DNA of 64,000 nucleotides from contig NC_091132.1 in the NCBI RefSeq assembly GCF_040183065.1, positions 163,296,102 to 163,360,101 on the forward strand, given 5' to 3'. Shown in pieces: positions 22,477 to 34,075 of the stretch. The translations under genes were made by a program, and so were the position numbers. A model generated the notes under the pieces. It made no database searches. It was not told where the DNA came from and was given only the letters and a program-made list of their open reading frames with translations. The DNA comes from Periplaneta americana. Its lineage: Eukaryota; Arthropoda; Insecta; Blattodea; Blattidae. Position 1 is the first letter of the stretch; the number at the start of each line of letters is the position of its first letter.

Positions 22477-22578
22477 TCTCATACGGGATGCCTGAAGTTG
22501 CTCCTCTTCTATATCTGTGCTATTAATTCCTTCTAATACTATAGTGTCGATCTCACGTTCCATCTTGATTACGTCCAT
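22477..22578 (-). CDS. Zinc-finger gene B, exon 1 (start exon)
   Basis: The intact start exon of the complete gene in this window. It opens at the ATG at 22578, five bases after a TTTATTTCAG acceptor, so a non-coding 5' exon is expected upstream. It encodes 34 residues beginning MDVIKMEREIDTIVLEG and containing the acidic run DIEEEQLQ. IKME fits the SUMO consensus. The donor is GTGAGT below 22477. A GC-type alternative after the LQ codons would shorten it by five codons in the same phase. Gene A has a stop and gene C a shift in this exon, so only gene B keeps it open. Confidence 0.75.
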
Positions 22579-22879
22579 CACGGCTGAAATAAAGAAAAGG
22601 AAACTTAAATTGCCAAGGAATATATCACCCATTTGGATATATTTACTAGTAGCTGGAATAATAATTCCACATATTCCTAGCAGACACCAATAAACGAGCA
22701 TGCTGATTCTTGGGCCGTTAAGGTGCATCTAAATGGTTCAATTTTTGTGCGTGTACGCATGTAATCTGGGGAAAATATTGAAAGAATCAAGGTGAAAACG
22801 CAGGTTCAATTGAGATGCATGTATAGATTGTGTCTACACGGTGGGCTGTGTTGAACTTCATCTTCATTACGTTTCTGTG

Positions 22880-22885
22880 TGTGTG

Positions 22886-22940
<55 letters not shown>
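22880..22940. repeat. (TG/TA)n microsatellite upstream of gene B
   Basis: A short TG run followed by about 27 TA units, matching the position of 6228-6281 upstream of gene A. Confidence 0.9.
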
Positions 22941-22943
<3 letters not shown>

Positions 22944-23084
22944 TTTTTCTTTATTTGTTCATAGTTCTATTTTCAAATGGATTTATTCTCTTACTTGTTG
23001 GTAATTCGATTTTTAACTGAAACCAAAAAGAGGTATATTAATATTATAATATATATGTATTAATATAATAATATACTAGTAAGG

Positions 23085-23840
23085 TAATATCGAAGGAAGT
23101 GTCGCTGTTTTTCCGATCAAGTTACGATGACGTAATAGGCCTATATTATGTCAGGTATGTCCGCACATTACATTCCAAGTTCGAAGAACTACCTTTATAA
23201 AAATGTGAGAATGGAATATAGCTGTACAAGATTATTTGAATATTAAATGAAGTAGAGTACTGATTCGATTTCATATACATATAATAAGACAATTGATAGT
23301 GGATAAGGGTAGTAACGCAGTCATATCATATGAGGTCCCTCTACAATATAAAGTTAATAGTTTCGTGATCTATTTGCCCTATTAACCGTAGTAAGTTTCA
23401 TAGGAAACTAATGAATTCAGTTCTACATTATATAATAATACAGTCATATGTTTAATAACTTTGGACGTATTAGATGCCAATTGTTCGTAAGTATGCTATA
23501 ATTCTTAAGGGTTTGTTCATCACCGAATTGGTAGCGTAATTGTTATGATCCTAGGTAATTTAGATATGTATTTATTTATTCATTTATTTTTCATAATTTA
23601 ACCAACTTAATTCAATTTAATCAGAAAAATATGTGAAGGAGAGAGAGCAGTGAAATGGTGTAAGATAAGGAGGCAGCGGGGATGTCGGGAATGGCAGCCT
23701 CGGACTAAATTTACGTTTTCAAGTACTGCCATATGGTATATGATGCCATATACCGCGTCATCTATCTTCTATTCGTCTGGAAAAACAGCAAATGCATCTT
23801 GGATTTAACCAATATTCAACACAATAATATCAATAATATA
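23085..23840 (+). repeat. Repeat module copy upstream of gene B
   Basis: This matches the minus strand of 6300-7090 and is related to the intronic modules. The left end is GTCGCTGTTTTTCC, and the right end has GCGTCATCT followed by ATTCGTCTGGAAAAACAGC. Confidence 0.55.
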
Positions 23841-23879
23841 CTTAGGCCCATCAACATGGCTCAACTTTTCCTTCTCATT

Positions 23880-24185
23880 TAAACATTAAATAACGAATGA
23901 AAGAGTGAACGAAACGCATTCAATTGTGCATACTTTTTTCGAGTAACAATGACAGCACATGCGGTAATTGAAAGCTACCCACGCCGGTGGGTATCCTGTG
24001 CTATTTCGTTCAATAGTAGCTTGTAGCGAGCAGCTGATTGTTTTTGATGGCCGAGAATATACTGACCAAGTCTTTTCTTTGGTGATTTTGGACCTTTGAA
24101 GCTCAAAATGGCTGCATGTGCCGTTAGCTATATTGAAGATTATTGCAAATACGAGTGCGTATTTAGGGTTCAATGACAAATTTGA
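23880..24185 (-). other. Duplicated block with 97-codon frame, second copy
   Basis: Reversed counterpart of 7110-7440. The frame runs from 24179 to 23886. The middle differs from the first copy by shifts, so protein function is doubtful. Confidence 0.35.
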
Positions 24186-25096
24186 GAATCAAGTAGGCCT
24201 AAGGGTGAAGTTTTATTAATGTACTGCCAACATAGGAAATCAAAAACAAACACTGAAAATACCTTACGGCTAAGATAACCTGGAACTCAATAGGCATCTA
24301 GTGGAAGTGAAGTAAAACTGCGACTCTGTTAATTATGTTACCGAATTTGTTTCTGTGTTAGCTGCAAGAATTATTATCAATGTAGTGATAATTGCATTTA
24401 TATTGTACAATAAAATTGAAATGTGTCGTGGCTGAGATAAGAGTGTTCTAAATTGATTTCCAGCGCCACAATCCCAATGATAAACGTGTGAATATTCGTT
24501 AGGAGTCCGTTGGAAGTGGCAGTAGAGTAATAAAACTTGACCATGCACTTCTACCATATTTGCCATACAAAGGCGGAGAATTTAAACCTGAAGTTGTGTA
24601 AGACACATTACTCGCCATCATAACATATTTTGCACTATCAATTCAACGATAATGCAAAACAATAATCAGTAGCCAATAGCATAAAGGTTTGAAATGTAAT
24701 TAAGTCTTCCTGTTTTCCTACTTTTCATATGTGTACACTGAGGAGACGTACACCACAAAGAACAGACGTGTGTCTATGCAGGTACGAAAAATGTGTGGAT
24801 GCTCTTTAATTCAAAAGTTCAAACGTGTTTCGCTCGAAGTCCATTTGCGAAGATCACATCATATACCTTACACTTTAATACAATATAATAAAATTTAACA
24901 ATACACTTACCTGTGTGAAACATAATATAACGTAATTATAACCCTTCTTCAGATATCAGCCTGCATAGTTGCATCTTTATTATTTTAACCAACGAGTTAG
25001 AAAGAGACAATTCTTTCTATAACTCGTCGATTTTAAAGTTTGTTCAGGATGAAGTGATCAAGAAAGTTGTGATGGCAGCTGTGTTGTCGCCAGACT

Positions 25097-25328
25097 ACTG
25101 CCTGCTCGATCGCATCCTCTTGCTGATTTCCTGCCTGATCGATAAACACTTGGCCGCTAAGTGGCAGCCTAGAGTATATATGATCTAGGGTGGCAGGTAG
25201 TGCCCACCGCTATTAGGGATAATGTTAAAATCACTGAACACTGCCTGACACCTAGCGGCAAAACAACTTTGATTGAGCAGACAGTTTACGGTTTACGTAG
25301 CTATGGACTGCGATCCAGCAGGCACTGC
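25097..25328. mobile_element. Small inverted-repeat element
   Basis: Left end ACTGCCTGCTCGATCGC and right end GCGATCCAGCAGGCACT form an imperfect inverted repeat. The sequence interrupts a stretch that is continuous in the unit at 9080-9200. No coding capacity. Confidence 0.5.
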
Positions 25329-25429
25329 GCCAGAGACTTAAACTTGATTTTTCTACACTACTGAGATTCTGTCACACTCTAAATTAAGCAACCAGTTAGA
25401 AGACAGATTATAAAGTGGCCAAGTTGCCT

Positions 25430-25700
25430 TGTACAGCGCTCTTAGCGGTACGGAAGAAATGGAAGACAGGTTTCGTTGTGTAAATTTATCTGCTTACAAC
25501 GTTGTGTATACGGAGATGGGCGCTACGAAAATTAAAAAAAATGTCTCATATGTGTGTTGTCAATAACTGCAAGAGCAGAAGAAAAAACACAAATGATACA
25601 TAATATGTCAGGGTAATTTGATGCAGATACGCCCATAGTTGTCAATAAAGGGTATTTTTTTCATGTGTGCATGTGTAACAAAACCAGGCATATAGTCGAA
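25430..25700 (+). pseudogene. Possible THAP-like exon remnant, second copy
   Basis: Homolog of 9233-9544 in the next repeat unit. It includes MSHMCVVNNCKSRRKN followed soon by a stop. It lies between the gene B and gene C units. Confidence 0.3.
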
Positions 25701-26171
25701 GGCACCGATTTTGGCTGATGACCTCGATGACATTTCCAGTAGGCGAGCCAATATTGTTTGTGTAAGCTGCGAGAATGAGATGCGATAACATTCTGTGTCG
25801 TTCATATTTTCATAACAGCAGCTCATATCAATTATCCTTATTATGAAACACACCACGGTGCAGTCCTACTCAAAGAATACCTTTAATAAATGTAAATGAC
25901 TTCCGTTCGCAATGATTTTACAATACGTCTCCTACATTTTCTAAATTAAATTAATTCTTAATTAAAAGGAAAAAGCATTGCATTGCGCATATATATAATC
26001 CTACCCTTACCAGATCAACATACAAGATTTGTCCAGTAATAATAATCTAAGGATCATCTACTGGTGGTGCGACAATTCAAGTTAATAAAATTACGATTCT
26101 TCTTAATAATCAAAATATAATTTGGTTAATTGGATAAAATTGCATCCTGCGGAAGTTAGATTTATATAAGA

Positions 26172-27372
26172 GTATAGGTAATTTCCTAGAAGACGGGCAA
26201 AATCCAACATGTCTGACGAAAACTACCAAAAACGTTCTGCCAACTATGAAGTCCAAATGTCACCAAACATCGCAAAATCAAAGATGAAAAATCAAATATA
26301 CGTTCATATTTTTAAAGAAGAACAAGCCCTTCAAAAAAATTAAAATATATTTAATTTATCGCCTTTGATTTGTTTGGCGTTTAGTAGCATTCGAACTTCA
26401 TAGTTGGTAGTACTTTTCTGGCAGTTTTCGTCCGCACTTTACCCCCAAAAATCACCAAAACACAAAACAAAACATAATAATTTATCAACTTATCAAATAA
26501 AATTCAATTCTCATTGACGTCTTCACAGTATAAATGACACAGGCTTTAAGGCAATCTAACCTTAAACCATGCAGCCAACAAAGAACTAAACCAACACTTT
26601 GTCGTACAGTCAACTTTGCATAAATAAACCACGTCTTTACACTAAATGAAATTCTCTTCGAACACTTATTACACCTTAACATCTACAGAAAATTCAGTAA
26701 ATAATTCCTTTAAACCACAGGAAAACAGTGTTCTCCTCAACATTCAACACAATCGTTATTCACCAGCGAAAGAACTAAACCAAAGTCGACACAAAATTTA
26801 ATAAATAATTTCAGAATACGGATTCCTTCCTTTCCCTCTTACTTCAAAATTCCAACCTCGTGCACACAAAATAAATTATTGACACTGAGAAGTGCCTTTT
26901 CGTAAGCATGACGATGCGCATTCGACAAATGCAGACAAATCTACAATGTAACACCACTCACGTCAAACAACCAAGAACAACTGACAACGTCATTATCCAT
27001 TCAAAATTCATGAAAACTCTAGAATAAATTACAATTATAACCAATCAAATCGAAAGAAAACCACAAAAATCATAAAATGACAAACTTTCAATAGCTTTAG
27101 CCATTAGACACAACATAACACCACTCACGTCAAACAACCAAGAATAACTGATAACGATTAACGTCATTATCCATTCAAAATTAACGAAAATTCTAGAACA
27201 AATGACAACTATAACCAATAAAATTAAAAGAAAATCACGGCGACACCTAGTATAAAATCCTAGAACTAACATGTAAAAGTCACTAAAAGATCACTAACAT
27301 TTAACTCTGAAATAAAAAAAGTTGGTAATACTTACTATATTCAACCAAGTGCCCGTCTTCTATGAAATTACC
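26172..27372. mobile_element. 1.2-kb inverted-repeat element
   Basis: Both ends carry GGTAATTTC followed by TAGAAGACGGGCA in inverted orientation. A second, internal inverted pair lies at about 26214-26260 and 26395-26440 (around CCAACTATGAAGT). Two tandem copies of about 167 bp around ACACCACTCACGTCAAACAA lie at 26951 and 27118. No intact frame and no recognisable transposase. Confidence 0.55.
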
Positions 27373-28486
27373 AGAGTATAATATATAGGATTATAATGAA
27401 TATTACAATGGCAATACTTTCTTCACACGCACATTGTGAATAGAACAGCGAAGAAAGCATTTTAAAATATTTGAAATCGTACAAAATATCGGAGAAATCA
27501 ATTTTCTCTGCACAAATTGCACCAATTGAAAAATATAATTACCATTCACAATACATACTGTACTTTATGGATTCTAAAAAGTTGTTTATTAATCTAGAGG
27601 TATTGGCTGATAACTATACTAAATTCCAGCACAACATTCATTCAGAATATGTACAAATTACACTTTCGATTTTACTAAATATATATAGGCCTACTATGAA
27701 AAGGTGTTACATAGCCCCTTAAATACTGTACATGTGTTACCTGTGCGATATCCGATGTTTAATTTTTTTTAATATAATTCATAGTACTGAAACTGCCATA
27801 TTGAATTCGCACAAATTGTATTATTCGTAATTTTCGTCTCGAAAACCCCTAAGATATCTAATTTAATTTTTAATTTTTCACCCATTTTTGTCCCACTCCA
27901 ACACTTTAGAGACAAAGTCGGACTAAATAATACCTTATTCGTATTCGTATTCTGTGATCGCAAAGATCCCCAGATTTTGACTTTCATCGAGATCGGATGA
28001 CATGAAATTTCTCACTCCCTTCTGCCTTTTCATCAGTACCTTAGGATATGGTATTTAAAAATCTAAGAATGTTTAACCAATATTGTAGAGAGTAACCTGC
28101 ATTTTAAATTTTACGTCTCTAGTTAAATATAGTTTAGTGAATTTTGAATTTTTAAAATCGTCGACTTCTTTCTCACTCCTCTCTGCTCGGAAGAAAAAAA
28201 AAAAAAAAAAAAAAAAAGTTATTTCAAGGAAGTAGCCTACATGAAATTGAATTTTTTTACTTTCCTTCTACATTTTATAAACAATTCTGAGAGATGAGAT
28301 GAATAGTCTAACCCAATTTTATGAGCGAATCTTTGTTTTAAATTTAAAGGCTGCACGTCTGCTGGTTAAAAAAAAAATAAATCGGTATAATTATTTTCAT
28401 CATTACTGCCTCCCATTTTCCATCCCTTGATGTTCATATTTCGTAAAACTCAGTATTATCTATTGACTAAGGATTAACATATTTCC

Positions 28487-28531
<45 letters not shown>

Positions 28532-28540
28532 ACAGATTAT
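27373..28540. other. Spacer between gene B and gene C units, no gene seen
   Basis: AT-rich sequence with a run of about 23 A near 28195 and a (TA)n tract at 28493-28524. The longest frame (27471-27722) has no family resemblance. Confidence 0.5.
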
Positions 28541-28914
28541 ATTTCCATTTCGTACAATATTCTGGTCACGAGACATAATCATATACTTTGTCTTTTCGGG
28601 ATTTACCACCAAACTTATCGCTTTATTTGCTTCAAGTAAAATTTCCGTGTTTTCCCTAATCGTTTTGGAGTTTTTCCTAACATATTCACGTCATCCGCAT
28701 AGACAAAAAGCTGATGTAACCCGTTCAATTCCAAACCCTCTCTGTTATCCTGAACTTTCCTAATGGCATATTCTAGAATGAAGTTAAAAGGTAAAGGTGA
28801 TAGTGCATCTCCTTGCTTCAGCCCACAGTGAACTGGAAAAGCCTATATGGACTCTGCTGTAATTTTCATTGTGACATATTTTTATTAATCGAACAAGTTT
28901 CTTGGGAATACCAA
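28541..28914 (-). mobile_element. RTE-like LINE fragment (palm region)
   Basis: This matches 16590-16975 of the LINE in gene B at the DNA level. It covers the part around [10 protein letters not shown] and, unlike that copy, keeps the YADD box near 28700. Neither end of the element is present. Confidence 0.75.
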
Positions 28915-29289
28915 AGACACATATAGACTACTGTAATATTTGTTTAGTTTTTGGAGGTGACTGTCCAGAGTGCACAAATACTCGGGTGTGCATGTTTACT
29001 CTTATGTCCTACCCATTCCACTGCGACAGAGATAACAGCCGATCTTGCAGCGGCGAGGAACTCGCTCTCGAGTTCACATTAAGAAAATCCATCTGCCAAA
29101 ATCCCTGGCGCGACCTATACCATTCAATCTTTTCTTGCAGATTCCTTTTGGGGAAAAAAAAAAAAAAGAAGAACTGGCGAAATAGTTGCTAATCTGTAAT
29201 CTGTAATAATCTATATATTCAACTTTATCAAAATATCTAATACACATACACAGATACTTATGATCAGAAATATCCGCACATTCGCCCAA

Positions 29290-30118
29290 TATTAAGCAAT
29301 GAAATCAATGTCGTACAAAATTAACTACAGATTCAATCCTTTATGGGAAAATAACTCTAGCTATACACGTTCACAGCATAACCATGTTCTATCAATTCCA
29401 CTCCATCAAACATCTCTCTACTCTGCTTCCTTCACAATACACATAGCTCGTTCCTGGAATTCCTTGTCACAGGAAATCAGGAGCAGTCGGAGTCTAAAAT
29501 CTTTTAAGTACACTCTACTCAGAAATGTCTTTAATGAACAGAACTAGACTCTTGCGGAAGTTTCTAAATAGTCTTAAATGACCAAGTTGTTATTTTTTTT
29601 TCTCCTCTCTCTTCTTTTTTTTTTCTCTTTTCTTTTCTTTTTTTTTATTATTATCTTCATATATTACTTAATCATTTGTGTTTGTTTGCCATTTAATAGG
29701 ACTTTGCTAATCAACATTTTATGTCTTGTCACCCATATGTATTCTCCAATTAGTATATTAACTGAATAATATATCTCAAGTAAATTAATCGTCCAATTTG
29801 TCTCGGGCATTTTAGATCTTATAAATTGTGTGTTTGTGTGTGTGTGTATTCCCCTTATGTTATGTATCTGATTTTGATTATGTGTAATCTTCTACTTTAT
29901 TTTATATATTATGTAACTGATCTTGACCATTTGCAATTTTATATTATGTAACTGATCTTGTCTATTGTAATTTCCCACTATATTTTATGTAATTTCTAAG
30001 TTATCTTCTTTTGTGTTGTTTTGCAATCAAATTTTGTATCTCATGTATTTGTATTATTGAAACCTGGTTGAGTGGAAGAGAAGGCCTCATGGCCTTAACT
30101 CTGCCAGGCAAAATAAAC

Positions 30119-30150
<32 letters not shown>
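29290..30150 (+). mobile_element. 3' end of a CR1/jockey-type LINE
   Basis: The frame at 29299-29547 ends a reverse transcriptase protein: HQTSLYSASFTIHIARSWNS, then LKSFKYTLL. This is the common C-terminal pattern of these LINEs. An AT-rich 3' UTR follows, then GAAGGCCTCATGGCCTTAAC, AATAAA and a (CTA)n tail at 30117-30150. It interrupts sequence shared with 9600-9850 and 42550-42800. Confidence 0.72.
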
Positions 30151-30151
<1 letters not shown>

Positions 30152-31249
30152 AAAGTGAATACTTTGTCCTATGTACCTGAAGATCTTGAAAATGTATTCC
30201 TTTGCCGGTCAATCATGTCTTCTCTTGAAGGTGATCCCTAGATGTAACAGATGAATGCATTGCAGTGTGTAGGTTTACAGCTAATTTTAAATCTTCCCTG
30301 TGGAAAAAACAGGAATATGCTTTCATAATATATGATTTTCGGCAAGAAACTAGTAGACAACATCCTTCTATGCATACTACTCCTAGCATGCTTTTCAAAT
30401 TTGCTACATGGGCTGTAAGAGAGGAGTTGCGTATTTGACAAAATACGTCATTAGAATTTTTTTTATCTGTATCCTCTGTATCCTCTTGATGACAGACAGA
30501 ATATCAATTTTCAGCATTACGTATGTCTGTAGTCTAATGGGAATTTTCATAAAAATGGTAGTGCTTTTGAATTGTGACTAATACCAGTACCATATTTTAA
30601 ACTTGAATATATAATTTTATTTAAACTACAATTACTTTTAGCCCAGGGCCGCTTCTCCCATTGTTACCAATGACTAAAATGAGTCTTTAAAGCACTTGTG
30701 CCTAAAAAAATCAACTATTCAGTTTAGGCACTGTTACTCATTTTACGCACTACCAAAGAATGTACAACATTCAATGCAGAAATACCATTCAGTACGAAAT
30801 CAATGCATTATCTTCTTCTTCCATGACATAAGTACAGTATTACATGTAACACAAATAAGTAACAAATTTAACATTAATGTTTACGTTTAAGTCCGTATTA
30901 TTCTGAGGTTACAAGTGTAACAGACATTGCTTGCAATCCATGCTTATAACATTCTTTACAGTTCTAACTTCTCAAATCTAATTCAGGAACGGGTACACGT
31001 AACAAAAATCTATGAAGAGCAGTAGTCTCATTCAGAATTAAAAGAAAAATTAACGCGAGAATCAAATTTATACAGTAACGGCAAGCAGTTGAATTATCAT
31101 TCCCAGTGAAAATTTGACTCTACCAGAAGGCCATTAAATATATCTGTAAACAGATGTCTGAATTAACAGGGAAGAATCAAATGAAAGTGCAGTTGTATAT
31201 TTTACAATCATCACATGTGAACATCTCACGTGTATACGAGCACATTCTC

Positions 31250-32109
31250 ATTTAGACTACCAGATTCTGAAAATATCTTTTCATTCATATCATAACTGAA
31301 CGCCTTCTCCCCTGTGTGTACGAATGTATGCTATTTTAGAGACCTAGATTACGAGCATATCTTTCCACAAATATCATAACTGAATGCCTTCTCCCCTGTG
31401 TGTACGACTTAATGTCTTTTAAGTCTACGAGATTCCGAAAATTTCTTTCCACATACATCACAACTAAATGCCTTCTCCCCTGTGTGAAAGTGCATGCTGG
31501 TTAAGAGAACTAGGATCCGAAAATTTCTTTCCACATATATCACAACTGAATGACTTCTCCCCTGTGTGAAAGTGCATGCTGGTGAAGAGAACTAGGATCC
31601 GAAAATTTCTTTCCACATATATCACAACTGAATGCCTTCCCCCCGTGTCAAAGTGCATGCTGGTTAAGAGAACTAGGATCCGAAAATTTCTTTCCACATA
31701 TATCACAACTGAATGCCTTCCCCCCGTGTCAAACTGCATGCTGGTTAAGAGAACTAGGATCCGAAAATTTCTTTCCACATATATCACAACTGAATGCCTT
31801 CCCCCCGTGTCAAACTGCATGCTGGTTAAGAGAACTAGGATCCGAAAATTTCTTTCCACATATATCACAACTGAATGCCTTCCCCCCGTGTCAAACTGCA
31901 TGCTGGTTAAGAGAACTAGGATCCGAAAATTTCTTTCCACTTACATCACAATTGAATGCCTTCTCCCCTGTGTGAAAGTGCATGCTGGGTAAGAGAACTA
32001 GGATTCGAAAATTTCTCTCCACATACATCACAACTGAAACCCTTCTCCCCTGTGTGAAAGTGCATGCTGGTTAAGAGAACTAGAATCCGAAAATTTCTTC
32101 CCACATATA
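31250..32109 (-). pseudogene. Dead finger tail of gene C
   Basis: About eleven further finger-like units lie downstream of the gene C stop. The outer three (about 31257-31480) keep an 84-nt spacing but have stops or lost ligands. The inner units are 81 or 82 nt long, so the finger frame is broken or carries TGA in each. The central copies read HAV, stop, [15 protein letters not shown]. None can be translated as part of gene C. Confidence 0.78.
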
Positions 32110-32133
32110 TCACAACTGAATGCCTTCTCCCCT
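31481..32133 (-). repeat. 81/82-bp tandem array made from a dead finger
   Basis: Eight nearly identical units start at 31481, 31563, 31644, 31725, 31806, 31887, 31969 and 32051. The outer units are 82 bp and the inner ones 81 bp. Each unit is one C2H2 finger with a shortened linker. The 81-bp copies share the same in-frame TGA and the same run of six C on the plus strand, so they spread after the finger died. Because 81 is a multiple of three, false long frames stay open on both strands. Confidence 0.88.
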
Positions 32134-33088
32134 GTGTGAAAGTGCATGCCGATTAAGAGAACTAGAATCCGAAAATTTCTTTCCACATGTATCACAACTG
32201 AATGACTTCTCCCCTGTGTGTACGTGTGTATGCCTTTTTAAATTACTAGAGCTCGAAAATTTCTTTCCACATTTATCACAACTGAATGCCTTCTGTCCTG
32301 AATGTACGAGTTTATGTTTCTTCAGATTTCCAGGGAGCGAAAATTTCTTTCCACATATATCACAACTGAATGCCTTCTCTCCTGTGTGTGAAAGTGCATG
32401 CTGGTTAAGAGAACTAGATTGCGAAAATTTCTTTCCACATGCATCACAAGTGAATGGCTTCTCTCCCGAGTGTACGCGTGTATGCCTTCTTAAAGTACTA
32501 GAAAGCGAAAATTTCTTTCCACATATATCACAACTGAATGCCTTCTGCCCTGTATGTACGAGTGAATGTTTTTTCAGATTGCCAGAGAGCGAAAATTTCT
32601 TTCCACATATATCACAACTCAATGCCTTCTCCCCTGTGTGTACAAGTGTATGCTGTCTTAAATTATAGGTAAACGAAAATTTCTTTCCACATATGTCACA
32701 ACAGAAAGCCTTCTCGCCTGAATTTACTCGGGCATGATGTTTCAGTGAATAAGAGTTCATAAATATCTTTCCACATACATCAGAAATGTATGACTTGTTG
32801 CCTGTGTGACGAATAGTTTCCAAATATCTCTTTCTACATATATGACAACTCCATATCTGGTCGCCTGTATGTATGCAAGCGTTTATTTTGAGAAGATCCA
32901 CCTGCAAACAGTCCTTTCCACAATCATCGGATATCAACGGTCTCTTGCGCTTGTGTAGAACAGTATGTCTTTTGAGTTCTATCGAATCAAAAAAACACTT
33001 TCCACAAACATCACATTTGAAGTTCTTCTCACGTGTTTCCAGGCATTCATCTTCTGTAATACTGGGGCAACAAGGAGGAACTCCAGTG
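32110..33088 (-). CDS. Zinc-finger gene C, exon 5 (C2H2 finger array, truncated)
   Basis: The finger exon follows acceptor TTCTTCACAG and completes the split codon of exon 4. Finger 1 is intact (CDVCGKCF). Units 2 to 4 are worn: unit 2 has Ser for its first Cys and Asn at a ligand His, unit 3 is shortened ([14 protein letters not shown]), and unit 4 lacks a Cys and the last His. Units 5 to 11 are intact with the CDICGKKFS scaffold, giving eight good fingers of eleven. The frame ends GEGIQL and TGA because two bases are missing from the last linker. Near-identical dead fingers continue downstream to about 31250. The exon gives about 325 residues. Confidence 0.85.
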
Positions 33089-33221
33089 CTGTGAAGAAAA
33101 TGTGATGTTAATTCGGCCAAGAAGACTAAAGAAAGATATATCACCAAAAGCAAAACTACACCCAACACAAATATATTATACTTAGTAAATAAGTGGAAGT
33201 ACGCAAGTTAATTCTCATAAG

Positions 33222-33400
33222 TACTTTATAGTTGGTCTTTTACGACGATTTATCAACAAATATCGTTGGTTATCTAGCGTCTGGATGAGATGAAGATGTA
33301 AATGCTAGCGAGATGAGTCTAGATTCCAGCGCCGAAAGTTACCCAGCATTTTCTCTTAATTGGGTGAAAGGAAAACCACGTAAAAAAATTCAACCTCACA
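33222..33400 (-). mobile_element. SINE fragment above gene C finger exon
   Basis: The tail and body of the same family as 20490-20718 (CTTTTACGAC, TTATCTAGCGTC, GCCGAAAGTTACCCAGC). The tRNA head is missing. Confidence 0.6.
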
Positions 33401-33992
33401 GAACTAATATTTCAGTAAACATATATTTCGAGTAATAGAATTTACACAGCTGCTTCTCTTGTGTGGAATTCCCAATGACAGTTTCTTCTTGACTGTCAAG
33501 TATGACAATCACTGAGAAATAGCTGACAAGTTCCACATGCTCCGGCAACTGAGGAGTAATATGAGGATGTAAAATAATGAAAACTTCAAGAAAAGATATG
33601 GGGGATAACATTATTGTTATCCACTTTTAAGGTTTGGAGATTAGAAATATTAAAATGAGAACAAGTCGTTTACAAAGAAGTTTATATGGATGGGTAGGGT
33701 CAAGGATGGATACATAGACAGACTATGACACAAAAGTATAAATGGACGAATAGATTGAGAGACAGAAAATGATAAAGAGAAACAGATAAGGAGAGACAGA
33801 TATAGAGATAGACAAACACGAAGAGAGACATACAGACAGATTTACATGTGAACATAGGAATTCGGAATAATGAGTCCATCATTTGAACAACAATCATGTT
33901 GAAACTAATCATAAATTCCTATTCTTCGTCACTGTTATTTAAATAAAGCAATGAAACCAACAAAGCAGTAAAGGCCCACACACTTCACTCAC

Positions 33993-34075
33993 CCTTCGGT
34001 AAATACTTCATTCTCTTCTGCCGTTACTTGTAGTTCGACCTCATCCTGCTCTTTATGTATCTCACATGCCTCGTC
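33993..34075 (-). CDS. Zinc-finger gene C, exon 4 (short linker exon)
   Basis: An 83-nt exon between a GCAG acceptor and a GTGAGT donor, ending in phase 2. It encodes DEACEIHKEQDEVELQV, then TAEENEVFTE and a split Gly. HKEQDEVEL replaces the NKVEPEVKL of genes B and D, so this stretch has diverged while the last ten codons are identical. The split codon joins correctly to the finger exon at 33088. Confidence 0.72.

Noticed and set aside
31576-31992. 138-codon repetitive open frame on the plus strand, and a 158-codon one on the minus strand, over the dead-finger array
   Set aside because: The 81-bp unit is a multiple of three, so any stop-free frame repeats. Neither frame is the finger frame and the peptides are shadows of it.
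31481-32133. Regularly spaced repeats that might suggest a CRISPR-like array
   Set aside because: There are no spacers. The whole unit repeats and encodes finger remnants, in an animal genome.
32120-32668. 182-codon open frame on the plus strand with [14 protein letters not shown] repeats
   Set aside because: It is the antisense of the gene C fingers. The same pattern appears opposite every finger exon.
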